Part shown: piece after piece, positions 53,901 to 62,100 of the stretch
How the letters are laid out: every line of letters begins with the position of its first letter
Position numbering within the stretch: position 1 is the stretch's first letter
Source of the DNA: Anseranas semipalmata
Lineage: Eukaryota > Chordata > Aves > Anseriformes > Anseranatidae
Reading direction: 5' to 3'
Assembly (NCBI GenBank): GCA_013399115.1
Contig: VXAA01005204.1
Coordinates: 35,768-99,767, forward strand
DNA: 64,000 nucleotides
Notes under the pieces: generated by a model
What the model saw: only the letters and a program-made list of their open reading frames with translations
Told to the model about the DNA's origin: nothing
Database searches by the model: none
Made by a program: the position numbers and the translations under genes

Positions 53901-56152
53901 AAAACCCAGAAACAGTGTGGCCAGCAGGACTAGGGCAGTGATTGTCCCCCTGTATTTGGCTCTGGTGAGGCCGCACCTGGAGTCCTGTGTTCAGTTTTGG
54001 GCCCCTCACTCCAGGAAGGACATCGAGGTGCTGGAGCGTCTCCAAAGAAGGGCAACGAAGCTGGTGAGGGGTCTGGAGAACAAGTCTTACGAGGTACGGC
54101 TGAGGGAGCTGGGGTTGTTCAGCCTGGAGAAGAGGAGGCTCAGGGGCGACCTGATCGCTCTCCGCAGGTACCTTAAAGGAGGCTGTAGCGAGGTGGGGAT
54201 TGGTCTCTTCTCCCACGTGTCCGGTGATAGGACGTGGGGGAATGGGCTAAAGTTGTGCCAGGGGAGGTTTAGGTTGGATATTAGGAAAAACTTCTTTACT
54301 GAAAGGGTTGTGAGGCATTGGAACAGGCTGCCCAGGGAAGTGGTTGAGTCACCATCCCTGGAGGTATTCAAAAGACATGCAGTAGATATGGTGCTTAAGG
54401 ACATGTTTTAGTGGTAGACTTGGCAGTGTTGGGTTAGAGGTTGGACTAGATGATCTTAGAAGTCTTTTCCAACCTAAATGATTCTATGATTCTATTTTTG
54501 AATGATTGTATCAGGGAATCAATGAAAATGAGATTAGGATTGTATTCAAAGCAGACAACCAACTGACTCACTCAATAACTAGTGGTAGGAAAAGTGTTAC
54601 TATTGACAAGAAACATTCAGAACCATCTCTTGAAATACATACTATACTACGACTATTGTACCCCCTTTCCTGAACAGTAAATAACCCTAAACCTGTAATT
54701 GTGACTGAAACCATAACCCATGTCAGAATAGTAGAAAATCAACATTAAAGTAGTCACTGATTAATATAGGATTAGAAGTAAGTGTTAACTATTGACTGAT
54801 TACTTATCAAAAATTTCATACATCTTTCTCAAAACTTGCAGTACTGTCAAGAATCAATCGAATTGACAGGACTTTTCCTAAATGCCAGTTTGTTACCTTT
54901 TCATTGTAATAATAAGAGTCTTGTGGAAAGGGAAATATCCTCTGGCTTGTAATACAATCTGAATTACCTTTCCTTATAACTGGAAAATGACAGGAACACC
55001 TTATGTATGGGTATTAAGCACAAAACAATGATGTAACCGAAATCATGTTTTTTACACACACACTAACTTGAATATTGTTAATTACATAATAATACTGTAT
55101 TACTATCAGCAGAACATGTTACTAACCAGCTAACACTGCCACACTATGCAGTCACAGTACACATCACTGAAAAACTGATACTTAGTAAACAGACTTAACC
55201 AATGCTATAGAGTCCCACAAGAAAAAAAACAGTATATCGCTGTCAAATTAAGAAAATTAAACTAAAATTTTCTATTAAATAAGTTTCCCAAGGTGCCACT
55301 AATTCAGTATGCAGAAGTAATTCTTAACCATTACCTTACAAAAAGGTATATTACTCCTGAGAAAACACATGCAAGTTTGGTTGAAAAAAAAAAAAATCCC
55401 AATTTTAATTTACCAATGAAATTTAAACAAAACTCATCTAATCCAAAGAAGAAGCCACATATCACTGTTTTTACTAATAAGCAAGATAAAATCTTCTACT
55501 TTGAGTTCAGAATGAAAGGCTACACTCCAAAATAGTTTTACAATAATATACAATCAGTAGCAAGATGTGTTAACGACAGAACAACTTTGGGCAAAGAAGG
55601 ATCTTGTCTGTTTTTCCTTTTTAGTGTATTGTTTCTCCTACTAATTTTCAAGTCCACAAATTTAACAGTATATTTTGAGGACCATAGGACTTTAATTAAA
55701 TATGTGATTGTTGAACCCAGTAGAGAATGCTGATGAAGGCTAGTGACGGTCCTAATGCCCAAAGGCATTAATTCATTACTTAATGAAATTTCCAGGAAGC
55801 ATACCTTCAACAGGCTAAGTAACAGTTAAGATTGGCTATAATACTAAATAGCATAAAATTAAAATTGAACTTTCCATTGCAAAGGTACTGCTTCGTATTT
55901 CCTTACAACCAAGCCAAGAAAATGACCTTTTATAGCATGAAGAGGTTTTAAACCTCCACTCCATAAAAGCACACTCCTTTAAGTCCAAGAGCAAACAAGT
56001 TTATACAGATACACTAGAAGAAACAAGTAATTACCAGCAAAGAGGTCTTCTCTATCATCATCTAGCATGATTTCTGTTGGCTTTGGACCGTTGGAGTTTG
56101 TACTGAGATCTTCTGCAGGAAGACTTGCTGGCTCTGGAGATGAAGGACTTGA
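27982..56152 (-). CDS. SNX2: SNX2, sorting nexin-2 (coding exons 2-15; exon 1 outside window)
   Basis: Fourteen minus-strand exons splice in frame into 483 residues ending in [13 protein letters not shown]. SNX2 is a PX-BAR protein of early endosomes. It pairs with SNX5/SNX6 (ESCPE-1 complex, formerly retromer SNX-BAR) to bend membrane into tubules and sort cargo such as the mannose-6-phosphate receptor to the trans-Golgi. Numbering assumes 36 residues in the missing exon 1, which gives the family's usual 519. The layout is: acidic/proline-rich disordered N-terminus (37-130), PX domain (about 140-269) and BAR coiled-coil domain (about 299-519). The four PI3P-pocket residues R183, S185, K211 and R235 are present. 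The ending AKAIA and the N-terminal sequence favour SNX2 over its paralogue SNX1. Joined coordinates (minus): 56152-56035, 44778-44615, 43226-43160, 42950-42907, 42810-42669, 39854-39776, 36701-36626, 35346-35233, 35005-34912, 33063-32858, 32006-31863, 29092-29012, 28904-28833, 28032-27982. Confidence 0.97.
28033..28832 (-). other. SNX2: SNX2 intron 14 (800 nt)
   Basis: The last SNX2 intron, with GTAAGA donor and TTCTTCAAG acceptor. It contains a poly(T) run at about 28327-28339 and nothing else I recognise. Confidence 0.9.
28833..28904 (-). CDS. SNX2: SNX2 exon 14 (BAR domain)
   Basis: 72 nt, phase 0, encoding residues 480-503: [20 protein letters not shown], then TQQQ. The acceptor is TATTAACAG, which closes the 107-nt GC-AG intron, and the donor is CAG|GTAAGA. 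It is part of BAR helix 3. Confidence 0.96.
28905..29011 (-). other. SNX2: SNX2 intron 13, GC-AG class, 107 nt
   Basis: It begins GCACGT after an exon ending GAG and ends TATTAACAG. Both neighbouring exons are phase 0 and the protein junction RFE|KER is the expected one. It is the only visible SNX2 intron without a GT donor. Confidence 0.9.
29012..29092 (-). CDS. SNX2: SNX2 exon 13 (BAR domain; GC splice donor)
   Basis: 81 nt, phase 0, encoding residues 453-479 from [20 protein letters not shown] to KEVGRFE. The acceptor is TTCCCCAG. The donor reads GAG|GCACGT, with GC in place of GT. The nearest GT lies four bases further on and would break the frame, and joining at the GC gives the expected RFE-KERVKDF. 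Confidence 0.95.
29235..29264. repeat. Short tandem duplication in SNX2 intron 12
   Basis: Two adjacent copies of AACAATTTCAAAGT, consistent with replication slippage. Confidence 0.88.
29539..29610 (-). mobile_element. Short CR1 3'-tail fragment in SNX2 intron 12
   Basis: The plus strand reads TAGAATCATGGAATCATTTA, then GGTTGGAAAAGACC and a segment ending in GTCCAACCATCATC. This is the reverse complement of a CR1 3' end including its terminal ATGATTCTATG-type repeats. Only about 70 bp are left. Confidence 0.85.
31111..31140. repeat. Poly(T) tract, T30, in SNX2 intron 12
   Basis: Thirty consecutive T on the plus strand, which are A30 in the SNX2 pre-mRNA. Confidence 0.95.
31863..32006 (-). 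CDS. SNX2: SNX2 exon 12 (BAR domain)
   Basis: 144 nt, phase 0, encoding residues 405-452 from [20 protein letters not shown] to QQAKDEIKE. It is a long, highly charged coiled-coil segment of BAR helix 2. The acceptor is TGTTACAG and the donor GAG|GTAATG. Confidence 0.97.
32007..32857 (-). other. SNX2: SNX2 intron 11 (851 nt)
   Basis: A GT-AG intron between BAR-domain exons 11 and 12. No repeat or other feature is recognised in it. Confidence 0.9.
32858..33063 (-). CDS. SNX2: SNX2 exon 11 (BAR domain)
   Basis: 206 nt, the largest exon seen. It completes Glu336 and encodes residues 337-404, from [20 protein letters not shown] through [20 protein letters not shown] to IRLIAAVK. It covers the end of BAR helix 1 and the start of helix 2, where dimer contacts form. 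The acceptor is TATTTCAG and the donor AAA|GTGAGT. Confidence 0.97.
33064..34911 (-). other. SNX2: SNX2 intron 10 (1.85 kb)
   Basis: A GT-AG intron with an A-rich tract at 33604-33679; otherwise unremarkable AT-rich sequence. Confidence 0.9.
33604..33679. repeat. A-rich (CAAAA/CAAA)n tract in SNX2 intron 10
   Basis: About 75 bp made of A runs separated by single C (one G), read as T-rich in the SNX2 transcript. Confidence 0.9.
34912..35005 (-). CDS. SNX2: SNX2 exon 10 (BAR domain)
   Basis: 94 nt encoding residues 305-335 ([20 protein letters not shown], then [11 protein letters not shown]) plus one base of Glu336. It is heptad-like and charged, as expected for BAR helix 1. The acceptor is TTTTGTCAG and the donor AAA G|GTAATT. 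Confidence 0.96.
35233..35346 (-). CDS. SNX2: SNX2 exon 9 (amphipathic helix and start of BAR domain)
   Basis: 114 nt, phase 0 at both ends, encoding residues 267-304. It starts [20 protein letters not shown] and ends IKMNESDA. The segment [17 protein letters not shown] is the amphipathic helix that SNX-BAR proteins insert into membranes just before the BAR helices. The acceptor is AATTCCAG and the donor GCA|GTAAGA. Confidence 0.96.
35347..36625 (-). other. SNX2: SNX2 intron 8 (1.3 kb)
   Basis: A GT-AG, phase-0 intron at the boundary between the PX-domain exons and the BAR-side exons. No repeats or other features are recognised. Confidence 0.9.
36626..36701 (-). CDS. SNX2: SNX2 exon 8 (end of PX domain)
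   Basis: 76 nt: one base of Arg241, then residues 242-266 from [20 protein letters not shown] to LESSE. This is the terminal helical part of the PX fold. The acceptor is AATCATAG and the donor GAG|GTATTT. Confidence 0.96.
36702..39775 (-). other. SNX2: SNX2 intron 7 (3.1 kb)
   Basis: A GT-AG intron with a 25-N gap at 37172-37196 and no recognised repeat. Confidence 0.9.
37172..37196. other. Assembly gap, 25 N, in SNX2 intron 7
   Basis: A short run of N between 36702 and 39775, so it does not affect coding sequence. Confidence 0.99.
39776..39854 (-). CDS. SNX2: SNX2 exon 7 (PX domain)
   Basis: 79 nt: it completes Gly215, encodes residues 216-240 ([20 protein letters not shown], then RAALE) and gives two bases of Arg241. 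R235, the fourth PI3P-pocket residue, is present. The acceptor is TCTTCAAAG and the donor GAA AG|GTAATG. Confidence 0.96.
39855..42668 (-). other. SNX2: SNX2 intron 6 (2.8 kb)
   Basis: A GT-AG intron with an A36 homopolymer at 41909-41944; no transposon recognised. Confidence 0.9.
41909..41944. repeat. Poly(A) tract, A36, in SNX2 intron 6
   Basis: Thirty-six consecutive A on the plus strand (U36 in SNX2 pre-mRNA), the longest homopolymer in the window. Confidence 0.95.
42669..42810 (-). CDS. SNX2: SNX2 exon 6 (PX domain, phosphoinositide-binding core)
   Basis: 142 nt encoding residues 168-214 plus one base of Gly215. It carries the signature [15 protein letters not shown], with R183 and S185 of the PI3P pocket, and the proline-rich loop [11 protein letters not shown] with K211. 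The acceptor is a run of seven T then AAG, and the donor is GTA G|GTAAGT. In the PX family this loop inserts into the membrane beside the 3-phosphate-binding pocket. Confidence 0.97.
42907..42950 (-). CDS. SNX2: SNX2 exon 5 (PX domain)
   Basis: 44 nt: it completes Gly153 and encodes [14 protein letters not shown] (154-167). The acceptor is TTCTTACAG and the donor AAG|GTAACT. It is the smallest internal coding exon and is flanked by short introns of 209 and 96 nt. Confidence 0.96.
43160..43226 (-). CDS. SNX2: SNX2 exon 4 (start of PX domain)
   Basis: 67 nt encoding residues 131-152 plus one base of Gly153: [19 protein letters not shown], then EKV. The acceptor is TTTTCCTAG and the donor GTT G|GTAAGT. 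It begins the first beta strands of the PX fold. Confidence 0.96.
44108..44250 (+). mobile_element. CR1 3'-end fragment in SNX2 intron 3
   Basis: A plus-strand CR1 end with the last codons of ORF2 (AAAGAAGTGTCTGGACAACG and following), then TTGGACTCAATGATCCTTGT, GGGTCTCTTCCAACTTGGA and a degenerate terminal repeat TTCTGTGACTCTGTGATT. It lies 365 nt beyond the exon 3 donor, antisense to SNX2. Confidence 0.85.
44504..44560. repeat. A-rich/(CAA)n tract in SNX2 intron 3
   Basis: An A run then AAC-type units ending in about seven CAA triplets. In the SNX2 transcript it is a GUU/U-rich tract starting about 54 nt after the exon 3 donor. Confidence 0.9.
44615..44778 (-). CDS. SNX2: SNX2 exon 3 (linker to PX domain)
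   Basis: 164 nt: the split Glu codon (G|AA), then 54 codons for residues 77-130, from [14 protein letters not shown] to FDRSREE. The acceptor is TTTGTCTAG and the donor GAG|GTATCC. The sequence is rich in Pro, Thr, Ser and Glu (for example [12 protein letters not shown]), so it is probably a phosphorylatable flexible linker. It is isolated: an 11.3-kb intron lies upstream and a 1.4-kb intron downstream. Confidence 0.96.
46371..46738 (-). mobile_element. CR1 LINE, 3' half of an interrupted minus-strand copy
   Basis: In minus orientation it reads as the CR1 ORF2 C-terminal region and tail, with pieces resembling [12 protein letters not shown] and [19 protein letters not shown] across frame shifts. 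It ends near 46371 with the 3' part 'ccagaggtcctttctaacatc'. Its 5' side stops abruptly near 46722-46740, and the matching upstream part of the element resumes at 48827, beyond an inserted plus-strand CR1. Confidence 0.85.
46739..47256 (+). mobile_element. CR1 LINE ORF2 reverse-transcriptase fragment (5' part of inserted copy)
   Basis: A plus-strand CR1 ORF2 fragment: [20 protein letters not shown], then [11 protein letters not shown] and [12 protein letters not shown], then [20 protein letters not shown] with the RT motif-A signature YLDFSKAFD. After a frame break it runs into a PQY-stop-GQFCLIF stretch corresponding to CR1 'GSVLGPVLFNIF', where an LTR-like element is inserted. It is 5'-truncated, with stops and shifts, and is a dead copy. 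Confidence 0.92.
47257..47924 (+). mobile_element. LTR-like repeat inserted in CR1, middle masked by N
   Basis: A GC-rich non-CR1 block sits between two halves of one CR1 reading frame. The left side contains GTTTACGTGGCAAGTGTTTG, GCTGCAGGGGTGGCCTCTGT and CAGATCAGAGCCAGCTCCAG. The right side contains GAAGGAGCGGCAGAGACGCA, GTGCCACTCGGGGGGAGGAG and a G-rich run. These flanks resemble, from memory, LTR-type repeats of avian genomes; class and orientation are not certain. The readable 3' part seems short, with no polyadenylation hexamer, so it is probably truncated. Similar AT-rich words (TATTTTATA and TATTTTTAT) border it. Confidence 0.55.
47380..47783. other. Assembly gap, 404 N, inside the LTR-like repeat in SNX2 intron 2
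   Basis: The N run interrupts a GC-rich repeat whose ends are readable on both sides. It probably hides a GC-rich, internally repetitive middle section. Confidence 0.99.
47925..48826 (+). mobile_element. CR1 LINE ORF2 C-terminal part and 3' tail (3' part of inserted copy)
   Basis: It resumes the CR1 frame interrupted at 47256: [20 protein letters not shown] with the RT catalytic motif FADD, then [29 protein letters not shown] and [20 protein letters not shown]. It ends in [20 protein letters not shown], then [18 protein letters not shown]. The 3' tail closes with CCAACCTAAACAATTCTATG and ATTCT. Several stops and shifts are present (for example before RTLSKF and after QLNMS). Confidence 0.92.
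48827..49033 (-). mobile_element. CR1 LINE, upstream half of the interrupted minus-strand copy
   Basis: In minus orientation it encodes [20 protein letters not shown], then [12 protein letters not shown], stopping exactly where the plus-strand CR1 ends. The CR1 continuation ([15 protein letters not shown]) is found at 46722 and below, on the far side of the inserted element. The two parts are therefore one original CR1 copy. Confidence 0.85.
51292..51309. repeat. Poly(A) tract in SNX2 intron 2
   Basis: About eighteen consecutive A. Confidence 0.85.
53905..54500 (+). mobile_element. CR1 LINE 3' end with a 164-codon open frame
   Basis: A plus-strand CR1 in SNX2 intron 2. The terminal ORF2 frame is unbroken from [20 protein letters not shown] through [36 protein letters not shown] and [20 protein letters not shown] to [13 protein letters not shown] at 54411. 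It then has a full CR1 tail with TTGGACTAGATGATCTTAGA, CCAACCTAAATG and ATTCTATGATTCTA. It is strongly 5'-truncated, so it cannot move, but its open frame suggests a younger insertion than the other CR1 copies here. Confidence 0.94.
56035..56152 (-). CDS. SNX2: SNX2 exon 2 (N-terminal disordered region, DLF motif)
   Basis: 118 nt, entered in phase 0 after a T-rich tract and AACAG acceptor, and left in phase 1 (GCT G|GTAATT). It encodes residues 37-75, starting [15 protein letters not shown] and ending DDDREDLFA. The low-complexity Ser/Pro/Glu composition fits an unstructured tail. The acidic-Asp-Leu-Phe motif (D72-L73-F74, preceded by DDDRE) is the kind known in SNX1/SNX2 to bind the SNX27 FERM domain, which links retromer-SNX27 cargo capture to the tubulating coat. 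This is the first SNX2 exon visible from the 5' side. Confidence 0.95.
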
Positions 56153-59100
56153 CTGTTAAAAAAAAAAGAAATAATTAGCATAGAACCAGTTGCCATGTGT
56201 CAGCACGCAAGAATTATTGCAACAAACATTCCTTCAGTGGAAAGAAACAAGGAAAGATGTACAGAAAGGAAACCCTGTCAGCTATTTCCATTTCCTTCTT
56301 CTAGAGTGATAACAATGAACAAAGGATATAAGCTAGTCAACAGCTCTCTTCATTTCTTTGTTGGAGAAGAAAAAAAGTTATTTATTTCCTCAAGTTTAAT
56401 TAACATGAAACAAAAGCTGCTACAGAAATATCTAGAATAAGTTTATTAGTATTGCTGAATGTAATTTGATTATTAAGCTCCTTTTTGAAAGGGTTATATT
56501 TAGATTTGGATTTCTATACAGAAAAAATAAAAAAAATCTTCAAGTTCTCTACACCAGTTTTTCAGAGATTAAAAGAGCAGGTTAATACCACTAAAACAAC
56601 TCAACCCTGCTTGCAGCCATAAGAAGTTTTGGTATCTTTGCAACAGTTTGAATTAGGGGATTATTCCTACAGAGGGTCACGCTGTACTGACATGGAAGCT
56701 AGGCTTGCCATAGTTGCAGATTTTTTAATTCTCTGAAGACCAGAATTTGCCCTGTGAAAAGAGAAATACTTGAAGACACTCAGGAAAACAGAATCAATAT
56801 TGAAGCTGGGGTTCCAAGTGTATATAGCTTACTCAGAAAACAAATACACACCTAACTGAAGACTAGTGTTTCAGTTACCAAATCCTGTTGAGTAAGTATC
56901 AACCATGGTTACTTCAATAGTAGCAGAAAATTTGCAAGACTCACTTCCCACAGTTTCATCCAAGAAAGCTAGCTAAAGACTTTTCAGCAACAGCACATCT
57001 ATTCATGAATGCATGCACTTTTCAAGGGGCATCTGTAAATTGTGTTACTACTTGCTTCCTATTTTTTGCTGAGAATTGTCATAATTTAGGTTCAGAACCA
57101 GAATTCAAAACAGATATGAACGTTTCATGCTACACGTCAGCAAATGTCATGGGCTACAAAGCATAAAAAAAAGCCCGAAAAATACCCCAAAAATACTGAA
57201 ATAATGTGGCCAGATTGTACATTGCATGTTCGTAAGTGTAGCACAGGCGTTAGTCCTAAGGGAGAGGCCTTCCTGACCGCTGGTTCTCAAAGAACAGTGT
57301 ATGTTCCGACGCGACATACAGAAGTGCTGCTTCACTTGAAGCAGCACAGAGCAAGATTCTGGCCCCCACATCAATCCAGATCACAGCCACCTGAAACGCT
57401 GGTCAGAGGAAGTAAGTAAGGAGCAGCATCCTGCCAGACAAATTCGAAGATAGTATAAAATTGTTTTTCACAGGACATATGGAATCAAGACTCTCTTGAC
57501 CTGGAAAGGTGTTAGCTCAAGCTTTTATCTTCTGAGGATCGAAAGTGAAGGAAAATACAGGAATACCAGAAAATCTGTGTTCCTCTAAACGTAAACCTTA
57601 TTACGGTTACAACAACAAACAATTCCATTCAAATGACAGAAAGAGATACATTCCCTTCTCTTTGCCAGCAGCTGCCATTGTCTGGGAAGTCTACATACAA
57701 TGTGGGGAAACCAATAAAAAAAATAAAGTTATGAGCAAGAAAAGGAGTAGCCTCTCAAACTGCTTGCTGGACTTTGCCCCAGAGCCTCCTCAGAAAGTCA
57801 AAGCAGAAACACTGGGGAACAGTATGTAGGCAGCAGAGTTTATAAGCTTAGAAGCAAACTGTCCACTAGCCACACGTACACTTCTCATTTCATACTACAT
57901 CAATGCCCAAATGATCCCACAGCAAATACAGTACTGTGAGGTAATAAAGTTGTATTTTTTCATTCTCTGAAGCATGATCCTAAGTTTATCACAAGACATG
58001 TAACTAATTTAGAGGAAATGAACTAGGAAATTAAAAAAAAAAATCACCACTTGACATGCTTCATTATTCTACAAATGACAGCACTGATAGTATGCATCAC
58101 ATGTAAAGGTCAACACTTCAGTGATTTGAGAACTTGCAAGTAGCATATTCTAGAAGAAACAGCCTATCTCTCTATGTAGGGCTGCACAGAGCTGCAAGTT
58201 CAAGGTTGTGTACCTCAGCTAGAACAGCAAAGCAAGGGAAAGCTTGATTTCCCCGTGAGGCTCCAGCAATTTATAGTTTTATCAGCAAAAGCAATTCTGC
58301 ACAAAAACATTACAGATTACTCATTCCAAATAAGTTTCTCTGCTGCTCAACTCTGAGTAAAAACCCACAAACCCACTTATATATTGATAGACCTAAGGTT
58401 TAGTACGCAGTGGGTACCCCACAGTAACAGAGATGCACAATGACATGTGGTTCACGCTTATCAATTCACCTCCACAAGACACAGCTGTAACATGGCCAAG
58501 CACAGGGGATAAAAGCCTTCCTGAGCACTTGTTGCACACAGCAGATGGTTTCCAGCTTTATCCCGTAATTGTGCTCTTGATTAATGAATGGTGAAAAAAA
58601 TGTGAAGAATACTCACATCTTCAAGATATTCTCCCAGCCTATCTCCTCGGTTTTATCTGAGGTAGCTATTTTGCTCACGGATGATTACTTTTGACTACCC
58701 CTGGCTTCTAATTACAAAAAGAAACACTACCAGACACAAGATTCACCTTGAACTCTTAAACGTGATCCACACATGGCATAATACAAAACAAAGAAAATAT
58801 TTACGTGCCTAAATCAACAAGTTAACCAAAGGAACTAACCCAGGCCCATAGCAAGGCATTGCCACTTTGAAGAAAGGAAGAGTCTTCATAGGAATAGACA
58901 TAAATACATGGAAAGATGCCACCAAGCCCTGGTAGGATTATGGATCTGTTTTTATTACTGAGCTGGGAAAGATTCTGTCTACGGCACTGTTCAAGAAAAA
59001 AAAAACACTGTACACCTCACAGCCGTAGTCAGCATATCAGTCACAGAGTTAGAGCGATTTATCTACAGTTTGTTTACCCAATTTCCATGAAGCACAAGTG

Positions 59101-62100
59101 GAGAATACTCGCAAAAGGAGAGGCCTCAAACAAACACTAGAGGCACCTCAGAAAGCTCAAGAAACAAAGCTTATTCATGCAGCTGTTAAAAATTGTCAAA
59201 AAGGCATGAGGTCTAGAAGTGACTCTCACAGGAAGATTTCCAGTGAAACAGAGGTTCTACCTACGCATTATTTGTTATATAAATATAAAATAAAATTTGT
59301 ATTTATTATGCATTTCAAGTTCTGTTTTTAAGAATAGTAGATATTAAGTTTAGTTTTGTGGATGATTCATGGGCAAAATGTCTTTCCTTCAAAATAGCCT
59401 TTCACTGAATATGGAATTTCCCGGCCTATAAATCTTTAAATGGCTCTTTGGAATTCTTAAACAGCTGTCATTCTCAGTTCAGATAAATTAAGGATGGAGT
59501 TAAATATAATTAAATATTTTGACAAACAGTTGGGACTTTCTATATATGAAAAAAGCAAAAATAAATAAATAAAGAGAGCTTAAATCACAGTGTATATATA
59601 CAAGCTCCTTAAAAACGGTTCATGGTCTGAACAGCTACTGTAATTCTGGACACAGCATCAGCTTGTTTTTAAGAGTTTTGCAATGAAGTTTAGTTTGCTA
59701 TCTTCAAAACAGACAGCTGTTCCCAGTAAACTATGAAGACATAGAAAGCCACTGCCCTAAATGTGTCAGAAACTAGAGTCAACAATTTTTAATCATCTGA
59801 TCATTTTACACAGTAAGTGGGTAACAGAGTGCTGTTCAGCCTCTCAAAAAAAAGGTACCCATGCACCCACACAAGTATGAATAATATTAAGCCATTCCAG
59901 TTACTCTATTACAGGTGCAAGCTAAAAGCCCCAACTTTGTTCTTTTATGCCCATGGCATGCAGCTAAAACGCCTATAAAAATTCAGAGAAGCTAGTAAAT
60001 ACATAAAGCAGAGATCTGAGTATCAGAAAAGAAACTGAAGATTAGGGCTAACAGAAACTCCTTGCCCAGACAACACACACACACACAGCATAGCTGCTTA
60101 GAAATTTTACACCTTCTTGATGCCAATGATTGACAAACCTGTCAATTTCCTGAAAGATACATGCCTGTAAAGCTTCCGAGTGACTCCTGATCAGAAAGAA
60201 ACTCAACAGAAGCATCCAGCAACCAAGACACACAATGGCCAAGACATTCAGGATCCTGCTTTACTTGTTGTCTAGAAAAAAATTTCTGATGAGAGGACTA
60301 CAGGCCCATTCCAACCTACAACGACAAGTTCAGTTTTCTTCCCTTCCACTGTGCATTATATTGCGGTGGCAATAAATGAGTATTTTCATAGCCTTGACTT
60401 ATGAAGTCACAAAACCAAGTTCTCACGCTTTCTGTTGGCTGAAGTTACAGCCCCAGATATTTGGACATCATCCCTTCTCTTAACAGCTTGGTCTCCCCCA
60501 AACCAGTTCAACTATCTGTCTGAACCCCACCAAGCCTCCTTTGGTCAGAATGCAGTGGGCTGACAAAAGCAGGCCCCCAATACTAATTCCAGTTGTTTGA
60601 GGTAATCTGGCCCGTTTTCACTGAAACAGGGTTACAGAAGATCTCAAACCACTACATGGGCAGAGAGAATGAAGACTCAAGTAGCACAGTAACGTCCTAA
60701 AGTTAGAGGACACACAATCACACTTGAACAAACTACCACATGCTTCCACTACAGCCTGGATTTAACACCAACAAACAAGACCCATATTTCAAGTAGAATT
60801 ACACCAATTAATTTTGAATGCAGACTTTGTCTTCTGCAAAATTATAGCACAGTGTTCAAGGACTTAATATTTTACTCTCAGATATTCTGAGGTCATTACT
60901 GCTTCCACTGTAATTGTCACTGTTAAATTCAATACATATCTAGAAAGACATCCAGATTTCTGTGTCTATTTATCTTGCCTTCTGTACAGAATACCAAGCA
61001 GATATTGCAGGTCATTGACATAAACTGTTAAACTGGCAATGAGATTACATACACACCCTGCCCTAAATGACAGCCCTTGATAGATTACCACATCTACTGC
61101 TTACTCATTGTTTTCAAGTGCCTCCATGTATTCTTCCATTACAAAAAAAACAGGAATATTAATACCAACTGCAATGAGTCAGTAGCAGCTTAGCTACATG
61201 TTCACATGCACCTGCTTTACAGAAGACAGAGACAGGTGATACAAAAATGAGTGAGAAGTATTTAGGAAAAAAAAAAAAAGAAGTGGCACAACAGTGGCAA
61301 CAGATAACCAAGGAAGCAGGTGGAAAAGAAAATTTTCAAGGAAGCAGTAAGGGAATGGAACAGACTGGGGCAAGGAAAGGATGAAAAAACACTAAACATA
61401 CCATTTTTCAAACAATCTAAGGTACACTTTTTTCACATATGTTGCCAAAGTTGACTTTCACACCATTGTTTGCTGCCTCTCCTAATAGTGGCAGAGGACA
61501 CAGACAGCAAATTAGCAATTTGTTGATAAAAACCTGTAACAAGAGGTGATTCTTCTCATAATGCAGAGTTAAATTCCAGGATTTCTTGCACATATCATAG
61601 ATGCCATTCTTTAAAAACAAACAAACAGCTGAAAATTTAGCAGCCAGATAAGTCCACAGAAGATTGTTAATATTATAAAGCTACCTAGGGCTCAGGAAGT
61701 CCTTGAACTACAATAAGCCAGTAGCTGGGAGAGTCCTGCTGGGGAGTACAAGCACACGCACGTAATCATCAGCAATACTCTTCACACAGCATCTACCATT
61801 GACTACCGCTGGAAATACAATCTTGGCTTAGAAAGACCATTTGTCCAATTCAGTCTGGCTGTTCTCACTGATGAAAGCCACTGTGGCAGCTAATAGCAGA
61901 CCATTCTGTGATCATGAATTCACTGGGAGGTAGTCCTTCAGACATTACAGTACAGTTGGCACAATAAAAACCCACAAGTCATTCTGCTATTCAAAGGCAC
62001 TGCAGATATCTGACAAGGAGACGAGCACCCTCCCAGCTCAGACAAGCTGTCCAGAGTTTTCAAGCTCTATTTTCACAGAAAGGGAAGTGCTCTCATTTAA

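Larger units (their letters stand above)
44779..56034 (-). other. SNX2: SNX2 intron 2 (11.3 kb), rich in transposons
   Basis: A GT-AG, phase-1 intron, the longest complete one in the window. It contains the nested CR1/LTR-like stack (46371-49033), a 404-N gap and the CR1 copy at 53905-54500. The stretch 49034-53904 holds only a poly(A) run and a short alternating TA/TG-CA patch at about 49445-49480. Confidence 0.9.

Noticed and set aside
27982..56152. Identification as SNX1 rather than SNX2
   Set aside because: The C-terminal AKAIA, the N-terminal linker ([14 protein letters not shown]) and the exact 519-residue total fit SNX2. The SNX2-then-SNX24 order was only a secondary argument, since SNX24 is not directly seen.
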